NCBI GenBank assembly: GCA_030428105.1 | Contig: JAUIBE010000013.1 | Location: 1 to 64,000, forward strand | Length of the DNA stretch: 64,000 bases | Direction: 5' to 3' | Source: Gammaproteobacteria bacterium | Lineage (GTDB): Bacteria; Pseudomonadota; Gammaproteobacteria; Xanthomonadales; SZUA-36 | In this document: positions 27,763 through 39,200 of the stretch, piece after piece | How the letters are laid out: each line of letters opens with the position of its first letter | Numbering within the stretch: position 1 is the stretch's first letter | Program-made: the position numbers and the translations under genes | The notes under the pieces: model-generated | Database searches by the model: none | What the model was told of the DNA's origin: nothing | Seen by the model: the letters and a program-made list of their open reading frames with translations, nothing else

Positions 27763-28653
27763 ATGGAAACTACCAAGCAACCCAGGCTGCGCGTCGCCAT
27801 CCAGAAATCCGGCCGCCTTTCCGAGTCATCACAATCGCTGTTGCGCAACTGCGGCCTGCGCTTTGCCCGCAGCAAGGACAAGCTGTTCTGGTACGGCATC
27901 GATTTCCCGGTGGACCTGCTGCTGGTGCGCGATGACGACATTCCCCGGATGCTGCTGGAAGGCGTCTGCGAGCTCGGTATTGTTGGCGAGAACATCGCCC
28001 GCGAGGCCATGCTCGAACGCAATGGCGGCCAGGGCCTGACCGCGCTGCGCCAGCTGGGCTTCGGAGGCTGTCGCCTGTCGCTGGCTGTTCCGGAGAACCT
28101 CGAAATCGAAGACATCAGCGAGCTGCAGGGCAAACGCATCGCCACCAGCTACCCGGGGCTTACCCGCGCCCTGCTGAAGGAGCGCGGCGTGCAGGCGCGC
28201 ATTGTCGAGCTTTCCGGATCGGTGGAAATCGCACCGGCCCTGGGCACCGCCGACGCCATCGTCGACCTGGTTTCCACCGGCACCACGCTGCGCGCCAACC
28301 ACCTTCGTGAACTGCAAGTGCTGTTCGAGAGCCAGGCGGCGCTGTACGCCCCCGAAGCCCTGGCCGAAGAAAAGATTCCCCTGCAGAAACGCCTGCTGGC
28401 GCGCCTGGATGGCGTCATCAGTGCGGCAGAAAGCAAGTACGTCATGCTGCACGCGCCACGAGAAGCGGTCGAGGAGATCACCGAATTGCTACCCGGCGTG
28501 GAACACCCCACTCTGCTTCCGCTGGAAAACAGCTCGCGTATTGCGATCCACGCGGTCTGCCGTGAAGGCTTGTTCTGGGAGCACCTGGAAGCGCTCAAAG
28601 CCGCCGGCGCCTCGGCCATCCTGGTGCTGCCGGTGGAGAAAATGCTGGCATGA
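27763..28653 (+). CDS. hisG: ATP phosphoribosyltransferase, long form
   Basis: First, committed step of histidine synthesis: ATP plus PRPP. 296 aa, so the long hexameric form with a C-terminal ACT-like domain for feedback by histidine; no HisZ is needed. RVAIQKSGRLSE opens the catalytic part, the PRPP loop is DLVSTGTTLRAN, and REAVEEITELLPGVEHPTLL begins the regulatory domain. Overlaps hisD by four bases. Confidence 0.97.
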   Translation: METTKQPRLRVAIQKSGRLSESSQSLLRNCGLRFARSKDKLFWYGIDFPVDLLLVRDDDIPRMLLEGVCELGIVGENIAREAMLERNGGQGLTALRQLGFGGCRLSLAVPENLEIEDISELQGKRIATSYPGLTRALLKERGVQARIVELSGSVEIAPALGTADAIVDLVSTGTTLRANHLRELQVLFESQAALYAPEALAEEKIPLQKRLLARLDGVISAAESKYVMLHAPREAVEEITELLPGVEHPTLLPLENSSRIAIHAVCREGLFWEHLEALKAAGASAILVLPVEKMLA

Positions 28654-29951
28654 ACCTGCAGCCAATCGCCTGGAAAAGCCTGGATGCGGGCGCGCGCAGC
28701 GCAGCCCTGCAAAGGCCTGCCCAGGACAACACCAGCCTGCGCCAATCGGTCGCCGACATACTGGCCCGTGTGCGCGGAGGAGGCGATGCGGCGGTGCTGG
28801 CGCTCACCCAGGACCTCGACGGCTGTAAGCCAGAACCACTGATCCAGGGCCCCGCGGAGCTCGAGGCTGCCCGCGCACGCTGCGCGCCCGACCTGCTTGC
28901 CGCGATGGAGGCGGCGGCGGCAAACATTCGCAAGCTGCACGATGCCGATGTGCCACGTGCTCTGCGCCTGGAAACCACCCCCGGCGTGCGCTGCGAGGTG
29001 CGCCACCAGGCCATCGAACCGGTTGGTTTGTACGTACCGGGTGGCAGCGCGCCGCTGGTCTCCACCGCCCTGATGCTGGGAATACCTGCGCAACTCGCCG
29101 GTTGCCAGGAGATCATCCTGTGTACCCCGCCGGGCCGCGACGGGACCATCGCTGCGGAAATACTGGCCGCGGCCAGCCTGTGCGGGGTCACCCGCGTTTG
29201 CGCCGTGGGTGGTGCGCAAGCCGTTGCCGCCATGGCCTTTGGCACCGAATCCATTCCCCGTTGCGCCAAGATTTTCGGCCCCGGCAATGCCTGGGTCACC
29301 GAGGCCAAGCAACAGGTTTCGCTGGACCCGAACGGCGCCGCCATCGACCTGCCGGCCGGCCCCTCCGAGGTGCTGGTGATTGCCGATGACAGCGCCAACC
29401 CCGACTCGCTGGCCTGGGATTTACTCTCGCAGGCCGAGCATGGGCCAGATTCGCAGGTCATCCTGCTCAGCGACAGCGAGGCGGTGGCGCAGGCCACGAT
29501 CGAGGCTGTGCAGCGGCTCACCTCCGATCTGCCGCGCAAGTCGATCGTCGAAGTCGCTCTGTCCGCGGCCCGCTTTGTCGTCGCCGATAACCTGGACGAA
29601 GCGCTGCAGATCTCCAACGCCTACGCACCGGAGCACCTGATCATTAACACGCGAAATGCCCGCGAACTGGCGGACCAGGCGCGCAACGCCGGTTCGATTT
29701 TTATCGGTGCGTGGACACCCGAGTCACTAGGCGATTACTGCTCCGGCACCAACCATGTGCTGCCCACCTACGGCTGGGCGCGCTCGCACGGTGCGCTTTC
29801 GGTGGCCGATTTCATGCGCCGCTACACCCTTCAGGAAGCCAGCCTGGCCGGCCTGCAGGCCATCGGCCCCACGGCGGAGACCCTGGCGCTGTTCGAAGGG
29901 CTGGACGCGCACCGCATGGCCGTGCGCCAGCGCCTGGACGAAGCCCGGTGA
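28650..29951 (+). CDS. hisD: Histidinol dehydrogenase
   Basis: Last two oxidations, L-histidinol to histidine, NAD and zinc dependent. 433 aa, the standard length. EPVGLYVPGGSAPL, KIFGPGNAWVTEAKQ and DLPAGPSEVLVIAD are the family signature stretches; zinc and catalytic residues lie in SQAEHGPDSQ and EHL. ATGA overlap with hisG and GTGA overlap with hisC indicate coupled translation. Confidence 0.97.
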   Translation: MNLQPIAWKSLDAGARSAALQRPAQDNTSLRQSVADILARVRGGGDAAVLALTQDLDGCKPEPLIQGPAELEAARARCAPDLLAAMEAAAANIRKLHDADVPRALRLETTPGVRCEVRHQAIEPVGLYVPGGSAPLVSTALMLGIPAQLAGCQEIILCTPPGRDGTIAAEILAAASLCGVTRVCAVGGAQAVAAMAFGTESIPRCAKIFGPGNAWVTEAKQQVSLDPNGAAIDLPAGPSEVLVIADDSANPDSLAWDLLSQAEHGPDSQVILLSDSEAVAQATIEAVQRLTSDLPRKSIVEVALSAARFVVADNLDEALQISNAYAPEHLIINTRNARELADQARNAGSIFIGAWTPESLGDYCSGTNHVLPTYGWARSHGALSVADFMRRYTLQEASLAGLQAIGPTAETLALFEGLDAHRMAVRQRLDEAR

Positions 29952-31042
29952 ATACCAGCGTGGTCGAATTGGCGCGGCCGGAGATTGTCGCCATGAAGCC
30001 GTACTCGTCGGCGCGTCGTGAGGCCGCCGCACGTGGCATCCTGCTTAACGCCAACGAATCGCCGTGGCCCTTGTTGGGCGGCGGTCCGGATGAAGCCGAC
30101 CCGCTCAACCGCTACCCCCAACCGCAGCACGCCGGGCTGGTGGAGAAACTCGCTAACCACTATGGCCTGCCCGGTGATCACCTGCTGCTCACCCGCGGCA
30201 GTGACGACGGCATCGACCTGCTGGTGCGGGTGTTCTGCCGCGCGGGCATCGATTCGGTGCTGGATACGCCGCCGGGTTTTGGCATGTACCGTATCGCCGC
30301 ACAGATCCAGGGCGCGGGTATTACCGACATCGCTCGCGTACCGGACACGCTCGAGCTCAACCACCCGGCAATCCTCGAAGCGCTGAGCAGTGAAACACCG
30401 CCCCGCCTGGCGTTCTTTACCTCGCCGGCCAACCCAACCGGCGATCTTGTCGACCCGGCCTTTCTCGACCAGGTGCTGGAAACCACGCGGGGGCGAACCA
30501 TCGTGGTGGTGGACGAAGCCTACGCCGAGTTCACCGCGGCCCGGGGCGTTGCGTCACTCATAGCCAACAACCCGCACCTCGTGGTGCTGCGGACTTTGTC
30601 CAAGGCCTTTGCCTCGGCAGGCCTGCGTTGTGGCGCGGTGCTGGCCCAACCGCAGGTGATCGACCTGCTGATGCGCGTGATTCCGCCTTACCCGCTGGCC
30701 ACCCCGGTATTGAACCTGGCGTTGCGGTTGTTCCAACCCGAAGTCATGCAACAGCAACAAGTCGCACTGACCGAGATCGCCCGCAACAAGGCCTGCCTGC
30801 TGGAAATCCTGCAGGGCCTGGGTTTCGTGCGGCAACTGTGGCCCGGCCACGCCAACTTTGTCTTGCTGCGTGTTGACGACAGCGCCGCCCTGTTGGCTCA
30901 CTGCGCCGCCCAGGGCATCACCATCCGCGCCTTTCCAACCGCGCCCCTGCTGCAAAACTGCGTGCGAATTTCGGTAGGCAGCGCCGAAGAACTGCAGGCG
31001 CTGCAACAGGCGCTGGCCGACTTTGACTCACTGAGCGCATAA
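29948..31042 (+). CDS. hisC: Histidinol-phosphate aminotransferase
   Basis: PLP enzyme converting imidazole acetol phosphate to histidinol phosphate. The true start is the GTG at 29948, which overlaps the hisD stop and gives 364 aa; the frame is open further upstream inside hisD. NANESPW is the typical N-terminal motif, [10 protein letters not shown] holds the PLP-ring Asp/Tyr, and the Schiff-base Lys is in [16 protein letters not shown]. Confidence 0.96.
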   Translation: MNTSVVELARPEIVAMKPYSSARREAAARGILLNANESPWPLLGGGPDEADPLNRYPQPQHAGLVEKLANHYGLPGDHLLLTRGSDDGIDLLVRVFCRAGIDSVLDTPPGFGMYRIAAQIQGAGITDIARVPDTLELNHPAILEALSSETPPRLAFFTSPANPTGDLVDPAFLDQVLETTRGRTIVVVDEAYAEFTAARGVASLIANNPHLVVLRTLSKAFASAGLRCGAVLAQPQVIDLLMRVIPPYPLATPVLNLALRLFQPEVMQQQQVALTEIARNKACLLEILQGLGFVRQLWPGHANFVLLRVDDSAALLAHCAAQGITIRAFPTAPLLQNCVRISVGSAEELQALQQALADFDSLSA

Positions 31043-31044
31043 CC

Positions 31045-32121
31045 ATGGCTAAACGAAAAATCCTGTTCGTCGACCGCGACGGCACCATCATTGTCGAACC
31101 CGAGGACAAGCAGATCGACACGCTGGAAAAGCTGGAGTTGCTGCCCGGCGTCATCCCGGCCCTGCTGCGCCTGCTTGAAGCCGGTTACGAACTGGTCATG
31201 GTCAGCAACCAGGACGGCCTGGGCACCGACAGTTTCCCCACCGAGGATTTCGAGAAGCCGCAGAACAAGCTGCTCGACCTGCTCGAATCGCAGGGCATTA
31301 CCTTCTCGGCCATCCACGTCGACCCGCACTTCGAGGCCGATAACGCGCCAACCCGCAAGCCGGAAATCGGCATGGTGCTCGAATACCTCAAGTCGGGCAC
31401 GCTCGACCTGGACAACTCCTGGGTCATCGGCGACCGCGAGACCGACCTGCAGTTGGCGAAAAACATGGGCATTGGCGGCATCCGCGTGGGGCCAGGATTC
31501 GAAACCTGGGAAAGCATCAGCCGCCAACTGGTAGACCGGCCCCGTAGCGGGCTGGTCACGCGCAAGACGCGGGAAACCGACATCCAGGTGACCGTGGCGC
31601 TTGACGAAGGCACCGGCGAAAACGCCATCAGCACCGGCATCGGTTTCTTTGACCACATGCTCGACCAGGTGGCCAGCCATGGCGGGTTCCGCCTGGCGCT
31701 TTCCTGCAAGGGCGACCTGGAGATTGACGAACACCACACGGTCGAAGACTGCGCACTGGCCCTTGGCGCGGCGCTCCAACAGGCCCTGGGTGACCGGCGT
31801 GGCATTGGCCGCTACGGCTTCACCCTGCCCATGGACGAATCCCTGGCGCAGGTGGCAATCGACCTTTCCGGACGCCCCGCTTTCCAGTTTGACGCAGCCT
31901 TTACGCGCGAACAGGTGGGCGGCCTTTCCACCGAGATGGTGCGCCACTTCTTCGCCTCGCTAAGCCAGTCGCTAGGCGCAGCCATCCACATGCAGGTGAG
32001 CGGCGAGAACAACCACCACATGGTCGAAGGGCTGTTCAAGGCCACCGGCCGCGCCCTGCGACCGGCGCTGGCGCGGGGCGGAACCGCCGTTCCCAGCACC
32101 AAGGGAACCTTGAGCGAATGA
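31045..32121 (+). CDS. hisB: Bifunctional histidinol-phosphatase / imidazoleglycerol-phosphate dehydratase
   Basis: 358 aa fusion. Residues 1-165 form a HAD phosphatase with the nucleophile motif FVDRDGT (Asp10, Asp12), SNQDGLG and GDRETD. Residues from about 175 form the dehydratase with the manganese-binding [14 protein letters not shown] and the second EHHT-like site [12 protein letters not shown]. This fusion is typical of gammaproteobacteria. Two bases after hisC, overlapping hisH by four. Confidence 0.97.
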   Translation: MAKRKILFVDRDGTIIVEPEDKQIDTLEKLELLPGVIPALLRLLEAGYELVMVSNQDGLGTDSFPTEDFEKPQNKLLDLLESQGITFSAIHVDPHFEADNAPTRKPEIGMVLEYLKSGTLDLDNSWVIGDRETDLQLAKNMGIGGIRVGPGFETWESISRQLVDRPRSGLVTRKTRETDIQVTVALDEGTGENAISTGIGFFDHMLDQVASHGGFRLALSCKGDLEIDEHHTVEDCALALGAALQQALGDRRGIGRYGFTLPMDESLAQVAIDLSGRPAFQFDAAFTREQVGGLSTEMVRHFFASLSQSLGAAIHMQVSGENNHHMVEGLFKATGRALRPALARGGTAVPSTKGTLSE

Positions 32122-32714
32122 GTATCGCAGTGGTCGACAGCGGCGGCGCCAACATTGCCTCGGTGCTCCACGCGCTACACCGCCTGGGCGCCGAGCCCGT
32201 GTTTACCCGTGACACAGAAACCATCCGCAACGCCGAGCGGGTGATTCTTCCCGGCGTGGGCGCTGCCGGCTGCGCGATGCAAACCCTGCGCGACAACGAC
32301 CTGGCGCGCACCATCAGGGAGCTGCAGCAACCGGTGCTGGGTGTTTGCCTGGGCATGCAGCTGCTGTTCGAGTCCACCGAGGAAGGTGACGTGGAATTGC
32401 TCGGGCTGATACCGGCAAACGTTTCCAGGCTACAGCCACAAGCCGGCCTTCGTGTGCCGCACATGGGCTGGAACTCTGTTGCTTCTAAGCAAAACGATAG
32501 TCTGAGCACCGCAATTGACGGCCTATGGTACTACTTCGTACATTCTTACGCGGCGCCAGTCGGGCCCTGGACCGTGGCCAGCAGCACCCACGGCAGCGAG
32601 TTCAGCGCCGTGGTTCGAAAAGATAACTTCCTGGGTGCGCAGTTCCACCCCGAGCGCTCCGCCGCAGCCGGCGAGCAGCTTCTGCGCCACTTTCTTGAAG
32701 AGGGCGTCGCATGA
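32118..32714 (+). CDS. hisH: Imidazole glycerol phosphate synthase, glutaminase subunit
   Basis: Releases ammonia from glutamine and channels it to HisF. 198 aa class I amidotransferase. The nucleophile Cys is in [12 protein letters not shown] and the His-Glu pair in [16 protein letters not shown] forms the oxyanion strand. Overlaps hisB and hisA by four bases each. Confidence 0.96.
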   Translation: MSIAVVDSGGANIASVLHALHRLGAEPVFTRDTETIRNAERVILPGVGAAGCAMQTLRDNDLARTIRELQQPVLGVCLGMQLLFESTEEGDVELLGLIPANVSRLQPQAGLRVPHMGWNSVASKQNDSLSTAIDGLWYYFVHSYAAPVGPWTVASSTHGSEFSAVVRKDNFLGAQFHPERSAAAGEQLLRHFLEEGVA

Positions 32715-33445
32715 TCCTGATCCCCGCCATCGACCTGCTCGACGGACGCTGCGTGCGTCTTCGCCAGGGCGATTTCAAACAGGTCCAGTACTACGAGCGG
32801 GCGCCGCGCGATATCGCGAACCACTACGCCAATGCAGGCGCCGAGTGGTTGCACGTTGTAGATCTCGCCGCCTCCCGCGATGGCGCCGGGGCCGACAATA
32901 GCGCGTTGTTCGGTTTGCTGGGCGCCACCACCCAGAACACCCAGACCGGCGGAGGGGTGCGCAACGCTGCGGATATCGAAGCCCGCCTGGAGGCCGGCGC
33001 CAACCGCGTGGTAGTGGGCAGCATCGCCGCTGACGAACCCGCCACATTCCTGGGTTGGCTGGAGCACTTCGGCCCCGATCGACTTGTGGCCGCGCTGGAC
33101 GTTCGCATCGATGAACAGGGCACTCCGCGTGTTCGTAGCCACGGCTGGACCCGCGAATCCGCGCTGACCCTGTGGCAACTTCTCGATCAGTTCGCCAGCG
33201 GCTCACTCACCCACCTGCTGTGCACGGATATCAGCCGCGATGGACTGATGAGCGGCCCGAACGTGGCGCTTTACCAGGAGATCATCCGGCGCTACCCCAC
33301 CCTGGCGGTACAAGCCTCGGGTGGTGTCAGGGATACCAGTGACCTGAGAACCCTGTCGCAAAGCGGCGCTGCAGCGGCCATCAGCGGTAAAGCCCTGCTT
33401 GATGGCGCGCTTGATTTGCACCAGGCGCTGGAGGCCGTGCAATGA
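32711..33445 (+). CDS. hisA: ProFAR isomerase
   Basis: Amadori isomerisation of N'-formimino-AICAR ribotide, a half-barrel-derived TIM barrel of 244 aa. [20 protein letters not shown] supplies the catalytic Asp8; the second Asp lies in [16 protein letters not shown]; phosphate loops are GGGVRN and ASGGVRD. Overlaps hisF by four bases. Confidence 0.97.
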   Translation: MILIPAIDLLDGRCVRLRQGDFKQVQYYERAPRDIANHYANAGAEWLHVVDLAASRDGAGADNSALFGLLGATTQNTQTGGGVRNAADIEARLEAGANRVVVGSIAADEPATFLGWLEHFGPDRLVAALDVRIDEQGTPRVRSHGWTRESALTLWQLLDQFASGSLTHLLCTDISRDGLMSGPNVALYQEIIRRYPTLAVQASGGVRDTSDLRTLSQSGAAAAISGKALLDGALDLHQALEAVQ

Positions 33446-34218
33446 ACGAAGTGGCGCGACGCATCATCCCCTGCCTGGACGTGCGTGACGGCCAGGTCGT
33501 CAAAGGCGTGCAGTTCCGTAACCACCGGGTGATGGGCGACATCATCGAACTCGCCGAGCGCTACCGCGACCAGGGCGCTGATGAGCTGGTGTTCTACGAC
33601 ATTACAGCCAGCCCGCAAGGACGCAGCGTGGATACCAGCTGGGTAGAACGCGTCTCCCAGGCGATTGATATTCCGTTCTGCGTGGCCGGTGGCATTCGCA
33701 GCGTGGAAGCGGCCGGGCATGTGTTAAACCACGGCGCAGACAAAATCTCGATCAACACACCGGCGCTGGAAGACCCGGAGTTGATCAACGCCCTGGTGCG
33801 CGCCTTCGGAAGCCAGTGCGTGGTGATTGGCGTGGACTCCATCGCCGACGACAACGGCTACAGCGTCCGCTCCCACACCGGAACGCCGGACCAGATGAAA
33901 ACACCCGGGCGAAAAACCATGGACTGGCTGCGCGAAGTAGTCGACCGCGGCGCCGGTGAAGTGGTGCTAAACTGCATGTCCGCCGACGGCACACGCAAGG
34001 GCTTCGACACCACCCAGTTACGAATGGCGCGGGACGTGCTACCCGTGCCCCTGGTGGCTTCCGGCGGCGCAGGCGATGTGTCGCACTTTGCAGATGTTTT
34101 CGAGCAGGCCGATGCAGACGCTGCGTTGGCCGCCACCGTGTTTCACTCGGGGCAGATTCCCGTCCCGCAACTCAAAACATACTTGTTAGAACGTAATATC
34201 AGGGTCCGCCCATGCTAG
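33442..34218 (+). CDS. hisF: Imidazole glycerol phosphate synthase, cyclase subunit
   Basis: Forms the imidazole ring and AICAR from PRFAR with ammonia from HisH. 258 aa. [19 protein letters not shown] carries the catalytic Asp11; the second is in [13 protein letters not shown]. Phosphate loops AGGIRS and ASGGAGD are intact. Overlaps hisI by seven bases. Confidence 0.97.
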   Translation: MNEVARRIIPCLDVRDGQVVKGVQFRNHRVMGDIIELAERYRDQGADELVFYDITASPQGRSVDTSWVERVSQAIDIPFCVAGGIRSVEAAGHVLNHGADKISINTPALEDPELINALVRAFGSQCVVIGVDSIADDNGYSVRSHTGTPDQMKTPGRKTMDWLREVVDRGAGEVVLNCMSADGTRKGFDTTQLRMARDVLPVPLVASGGAGDVSHFADVFEQADADAALAATVFHSGQIPVPQLKTYLLERNIRVRPC

Positions 34219-34826
34219 ACATAGATCGTATTGATTGGAACAAAATGAATGGCATGGTCCCCGCCGTGGTACAACACGCGCTGGACGGTCGCGTGCTGAT
34301 GGTGGGCTATATGAACCAGCAGGCTATCGAGGCGACCCAGGAAAGCGGCCGCGTCACGTTCTGGTCGCGCAGCCGCGAGGAACTGTGGACCAAGGGCGAG
34401 ACCTCGGGCAACTACCTGGAGCTGGTCTCAGTAAGCGCAGACTGCGACAACGACTGCCTGCTGGTGCTGGCCAAACCGGCCGGCCCCACCTGTCACCTGG
34501 GCACAGACAGCTGTTTCGGCGGCGCCAACCCCGCAGATCCCCTGATTTCGTTCCTGCCCGCGCTCGAACGCATCATCACAAACCGCCACCAGAACCCCAA
34601 CCAAGCCAGTTACACCTCGCGCCTGTTCGATTCCGGGGTACAACGCATCGCCCAAAAGGTGGGCGAAGAGGGCGTGGAAACCGCCCTGGCCGGCGCCTCG
34701 GGCGAACGTGAAGAACTGATCGAGGAATCCGCGGACCTGCTGTACCACCTGCTGGTCCTGCTGCGCGCCGGTGACGTTCAACTGGACGACGTCGTTGCCA
34801 CCCTGGCCGCGAGGCACCAGCCTTAA
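34212..34826 (+). CDS. hisI: Phosphoribosyl-AMP cyclohydrolase / phosphoribosyl-ATP pyrophosphohydrolase
   Basis: Fused HisIE, 204 aa, for steps two and three. The cyclohydrolase half has ARG-type metal cysteines and acids in DCDNDCLL and [12 protein letters not shown]. The pyrophosphohydrolase half, from about residue 112, has [14 protein letters not shown] and [14 protein letters not shown]. Last gene of the operon; it converges with the small protein gene at 34836 with nine bases between. Confidence 0.96.
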   Translation: MLDIDRIDWNKMNGMVPAVVQHALDGRVLMVGYMNQQAIEATQESGRVTFWSRSREELWTKGETSGNYLELVSVSADCDNDCLLVLAKPAGPTCHLGTDSCFGGANPADPLISFLPALERIITNRHQNPNQASYTSRLFDSGVQRIAQKVGEEGVETALAGASGEREELIEESADLLYHLLVLLRAGDVQLDDVVATLAARHQP

Positions 34827-34835
34827 GGCCGGCAA

Positions 34836-35105
34836 TCAAGGGCCGGCAGATTCCTCGCCCGGGCCCTCTACGTCTTCGAGTATTCGCTCTAGCCGGGGTG
34901 AAGCATCATCACGCTGCTGCGCCTGCCTGATCAGCGTTGCGGACTTCTGTCCCGCCTTCACCAGCGCCATACCGGCGAGCATGCGGTTCTGCTCATCATC
35001 GCTGGCGACGCAGCGCAGCAGAAACTCACCGGAGCGGCGCGTGCCCAGCAACCGCCAGGCAAACCCCGCCGCGAGCACTCGGAACGGGCTGGGGCTGGAT
35101 GCCAT
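34836..35105 (-). CDS. Small HEAT-like helical protein, function unknown
   Basis: 89 aa. No signal peptide or membrane span. The middle (DEQNRMLAGMALVKAGQKSATLIRQA) reads as a pair of amphipathic helices like one HEAT-type repeat, and the C-terminus is acidic. It starts six bases after the stop of the alpha/beta hydrolase gene, so it is expressed with that gene. Helical repeats are also visible in the hydrolase N-domain, so the two may interact. Real coding is supported by spacing and strand, not by homology I can name. Confidence 0.6.
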   Translation of the reverse strand: MASSPSPFRVLAAGFAWRLLGTRRSGEFLLRCVASDDEQNRMLAGMALVKAGQKSATLIRQAQQRDDASPRLERILEDVEGPGEESAGP

Positions 35106-35111
35106 GGCTCG

Positions 35112-36224
35112 CTACACCACGCCCCACAGGTCGTGGTCGTCCCAGTAGGCGGGTTCGTGGGTGGAGCTGTGGTCGAACCAGCCGTTGCGGTGCTCTTCAA
35201 TATTAAACTGGTTAGTACGAAATCGTTGCCGGCCACCATCCAGCAATACCACCAGGTCAAAGCGAACACGAATATCAATAATGCGGTTTACCCTGGAGAA
35301 ATCCGGGAACCACTTGTCATGCGCCGGCCAGCCCATCAGCACCAAGCGGTCAAAGCGGGCGCCCTCCCTGGTGGCCAGGTGGGCCACGGTACCGCCATGT
35401 GAGTGAGCAAAGAAGTCGGGGCCATTGAGCCCCTGGTCACCAATCCACTGCGCCAACAGTTTGGCATCCGCCTGGCGGGCCTGCGCGGAATACGAACCGG
35501 TCCAGGTAAAGCTCTGGTCATGCACATGCAGGTCGGGGCGGTTGGCGTTCAGCGCCTGGTAAAAATCACCATGGGGCTGGTACCAGTCATTGTCAGCGGC
35601 GAACGTGCCGTGGGTGATCACCGCGGTGTTCGACTTGCGCTTGCGTTTTTTCGATACGGGCCGCTCTATCACCCGCCGCTGCGCCAGGTCGTGCATCGGC
35701 GCAATATTGCTGATGGCCGTTTCGGCCAGTCGCGAAGCCAGGCGGTCTTCGGCCAGCGCGCCGCCAACCAGGGTGTCTCGTATCTCCTGGCGCAAGCGGG
35801 TGGTTTCGCGGGCGCCGGCCGCGCCGGCCACTGAAACCAACGGATGGGGGCTGCGCATGGCGGCCTCGAACAGGGCCGCAGCGTTTTTCAGGCTGGGCTT
35901 GCGGTAGAGCTTGTCGACAATCGCCGACATCTCGCGCTGCAACTGCGGCTCCGGCTCCTGGCGCAGCTCCTTTTCGCTGGCGCCCAGGCCAGCGCAGGCT
36001 TCTGAAACCTTGAGATGGCGTGTGCGGCGCAGCGCTTTCAGGTTGGGCAAATGGAAATCCCCCTTGGCGGGGGATTCCACATCATGACCCAGTACGCCGG
36101 CGCGCAAAGCAACCAGGAAGGCTGCCTGCGAGGCCGCAGCCGACCGCGTGGATGCATCATCAGGCCGCGCGAGGACGGTAAACGCATCGCGCGGATCGAT
36201 TGGCTCGAGGCGCGTATATGTCAA
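35112..36224 (-). CDS. Alpha/beta hydrolase with N-terminal helical-repeat domain
   Basis: 370 aa. Residues 1-185 are helical and HEAT-like (LVSVAGAAGARETTRLRQEI, LASRLAETAISNIAP). From about 200 a lipase-like fold begins: TAVITHGTFAADNDWYQPHG holds the oxyanion region, AHSHGGTV the nucleophile Ser (AxSxG rather than GxSxG), LMGWPAHDKW and a C-terminal HEPAYWDDHD may give the His. No signal peptide. The start is a TTG at 36224, with GGGAG eight bases upstream that begins right after the stop of the protease gene; this spacing supports it. Substrate unknown. Confidence 0.75.
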   Translation of the reverse strand: MTYTRLEPIDPRDAFTVLARPDDASTRSAAASQAAFLVALRAGVLGHDVESPAKGDFHLPNLKALRRTRHLKVSEACAGLGASEKELRQEPEPQLQREMSAIVDKLYRKPSLKNAAALFEAAMRSPHPLVSVAGAAGARETTRLRQEIRDTLVGGALAEDRLASRLAETAISNIAPMHDLAQRRVIERPVSKKRKRKSNTAVITHGTFAADNDWYQPHGDFYQALNANRPDLHVHDQSFTWTGSYSAQARQADAKLLAQWIGDQGLNGPDFFAHSHGGTVAHLATREGARFDRLVLMGWPAHDKWFPDFSRVNRIIDIRVRFDLVVLLDGGRQRFRTNQFNIEEHRNGWFDHSSTHEPAYWDDHDLWGVV

Positions 36225-36236
36225 CAGATTGTCTCC

Positions 36237-39200
36237 CTAGAGATCATCCTCCTCGAAGCCGTGGCTGAAGGGCAGGGTCACGGGCGGTCCTTCACCGCAA
36301 CTCTGTACCACCACGTCGTCGATGTGCCAGGGGCCGGCTCCCAATGTTGCGTCGGTACCCAGGCGGAAACGGAACACCAGGGTTTCGCCGTCCAGGCCGG
36401 TCAGGTCAACGACCGACTCGGTCCAGGGCTGCACATCACACCAGGCGCTCAGCCCGATCAGCGGGTTGTTGAAGCCGTCGTCGATGGGTCCGGTGTATGG
36501 CAGGGTATCCAACCGCGAGTTGTTCACGTAGTTCCAGTTGGAGCCGCCGTCGGTGGAGTACTCGAGCACGCCGCCGTCGTAGCAACCGTCTCCGCTTTCT
36601 TCCATGTCAAACCGGGTCCAGAACTGCAGGGTCAAGGCGCTGACACCGGCTGGAACAACGATAGACGGCGTCACCAGGCGCTGGTCGGACTCGGGGAAGA
36701 TGTCGTTGGCATGCCACGAGTTCACGGCGCTGTTGGAGTCGGAGTCGTCCAGCACCCAGGTGTCCAGCCCAATCGGGGCGTTGTGCGACCAGCCGCCCTC
36801 ACCCGATTCCATGTTGTCCTGGAAGTAGATCACCGGGTCGGTGCCGGGACCACAATCGCCCGGTGCTGCCTCGGTGTCAAACTCAAACGTGGCTGACTGG
36901 CTGAAGCCACAGGCGTTGTCGGCGCGCACTCGCCAGTAATAGGTGGTGCTGGTGAACAGGGTACCTTGCGGCACAGACGCGCTGTTACCGGAAACGCTGA
37001 CCGTAAAGTCGATGCTTCCGAAGCCGGGGTCATCATCGACTTCAACGGTGTAGGTCTGGGCCTGCGCCGATGCGTTCCACATCAGGGTGACATCGGTGGG
37101 CACGTTAGAGGCGCCATTGCCCGGGCTGGTGAGAACCGGGATCGCCGGGTCGTCATCAAACAGGTTCAGCGTCAGCTCACGCGCCTTGAACACGCCGGAC
37201 GGCGAGGAAAGACCCTCGACATCGAAGGTGTATTCGCCCGGCGCGCCTGAGCCGGTGTTGCTCAGGGTCAGGGTGCTTGCACCAGGCGGCACCACGGGGT
37301 TGACGCTGAAGCTCTCGGAAAGGCCGGCCGGAATGGCAGACAGCCCGAGCGTCACGGATTCAGTGAAACCAAGTAGCGAGCCTATGGTCAGGTCGTACTC
37401 GGCGTCGGCCGGAGCGCAGACATCGGCCACAGGTTCCGGCGCCACCAGGGTGAACGTTGGCTCCTGCAGGCAGTTGTAACAGGTAATTGCGAAATCCTGG
37501 TCGGTGCCGTCGCCCTGGTTGGGTACGCCGTCGCCGGCGATGTTGAATGCGTCAACCGTGATCTGGATCTCGGTTGCCGTGCCGGCCTGCAGGTAGACGG
37601 CCTCGTAGTTGTTGTCCGCATCGGCGCTGCCGCCGGTTACGCTCCACTGGCCCGAGAAGTTATTGCCCAGGTAAGTGTCGCTGCCGTCAACAACCACGCT
37701 GAGGTTGAGGTCATTCACCTGCGGACTCACGCCAATCGCGCCCGCCTCGTCGGTGTAGGCCAGCACAATGCGCACCGGCTTGGCCGGATCGGCTGCCGAG
37801 CCGGTCCATACCCAGGATTCACCCGAGCCGTCAAACACGGTTGCCTGGTCATGGATGTACTTGGGTGTACCGTCAAACATCAAGCCAATAGTCGGCTGGC
37901 CATAGCCCTGGCTGTTGCTGGGCAGGGTGTCATTGGCGCCGACGCCGCTCAGGTAAGTCGGATGGGCAATCATGTAACTCTTCATCATCGCCGGGCTGGG
38001 CGGAATTGTCGGAGCGTCCGTCAGGATGCCTCCCAACTGGTTCTCAATCCAGTAGTAGGCCAGCGATGCTGCGCCAGCCAGCGCGGGGGTTGAGTGGCTG
38101 GTTCCGGACGATGCCGCGAACGTGGTCTGGCCTGACGGGCGGTACTGGTCACACACGCTTGTGCCCGAGTACCCGGCGTTGGTGCTGGCCGTTCCGTGGA
38201 TATGGGTGCCCGGGGCGATCACTTCCGGCTTGGTGCGGTTACCGGGTGAAGGGCCACGGCTGGAGAAACTGATCACGTCCATGGCGTCATCGGCGCCGGT
38301 CGGACCAATCAGGCAGCCGTCCGTCCAATCGCCGTCCTCATCGGAAGGCCGGTCGTTCTCGGAAGCGCCAACGGTGATCATGTTCTTGCCGTTGCCCGGC
38401 GTTCCAACCGTGGCGGAGGTGGGGCCCGAGTTACCTGCCGAGAACAGCATGATCAGCTCCTGGTTGCCGCTTTCGGTCAGGTCGGCGTCACGCACTGCCA
38501 CGTCAAAAGCCTGCGACGAATCATCGTAGCTGCCGGCGCAACCGGAGCAGCCCCAGGAGTTGGTCTGGATATCGGCGCCGGAATCCTGCACCGCTTTCAA
38601 CAGGCCGGAGTCGGTGCCGCCGCAACCACTGAGATCGAACCCGGCGGGATCAAAAATTCGGGTGCCGGCAAAGCGGCCAAAGGGGTTCACGCCCTGGCCG
38701 CGCTGGTAACCAGCGGGATCCTGGAACGGAAAACCACCGCGCTGGTCGTAGCCGCCGGCAATGCTCACGTTAATGTGGCCATGTCCGCCAATGCTGCCGC
38801 CATTGGCCTCGCTGGTGCAGTTACCAACGTAGGACAGGCGAGTGGGGTTGGCGCCGCTGCCGTCCACGTGCAGCGTTGGGTCGCCAGAGTTGGTCGACCC
38901 TGTACCGATGCCATCATCGGTCACGTCTACCACGGGGTAGTCGGCCGGGTCGGTACTGAAGCCCAGGCCGGTCAGGAAGGCCAGGTAGCCAGGCGCCGAA
39001 GGCCCGGACATGTCGCCGTTAAAGTTGCCCGCGATGATCTGGTTCTGCACCTCGTCATGCAGTTCACGCGGCAGCACCTCGCCAACCCAGTAAACATCTG
39101 GCAGGTTGGCAATGGCCTGCAGGTCGCCCACCGCAACCTGGAAACGCGCATTCTGGAACTTGAGAATCGGGCTCCAGTCATTCAACTGGATACCCAGGCC

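Noticed and set aside
29711-29947. N-terminal extension of hisC
   Set aside because: The added 79 residues are out-of-frame hisD sequence; the GTG at 29948 overlapping the hisD stop gives the standard HisC length and N-terminus.
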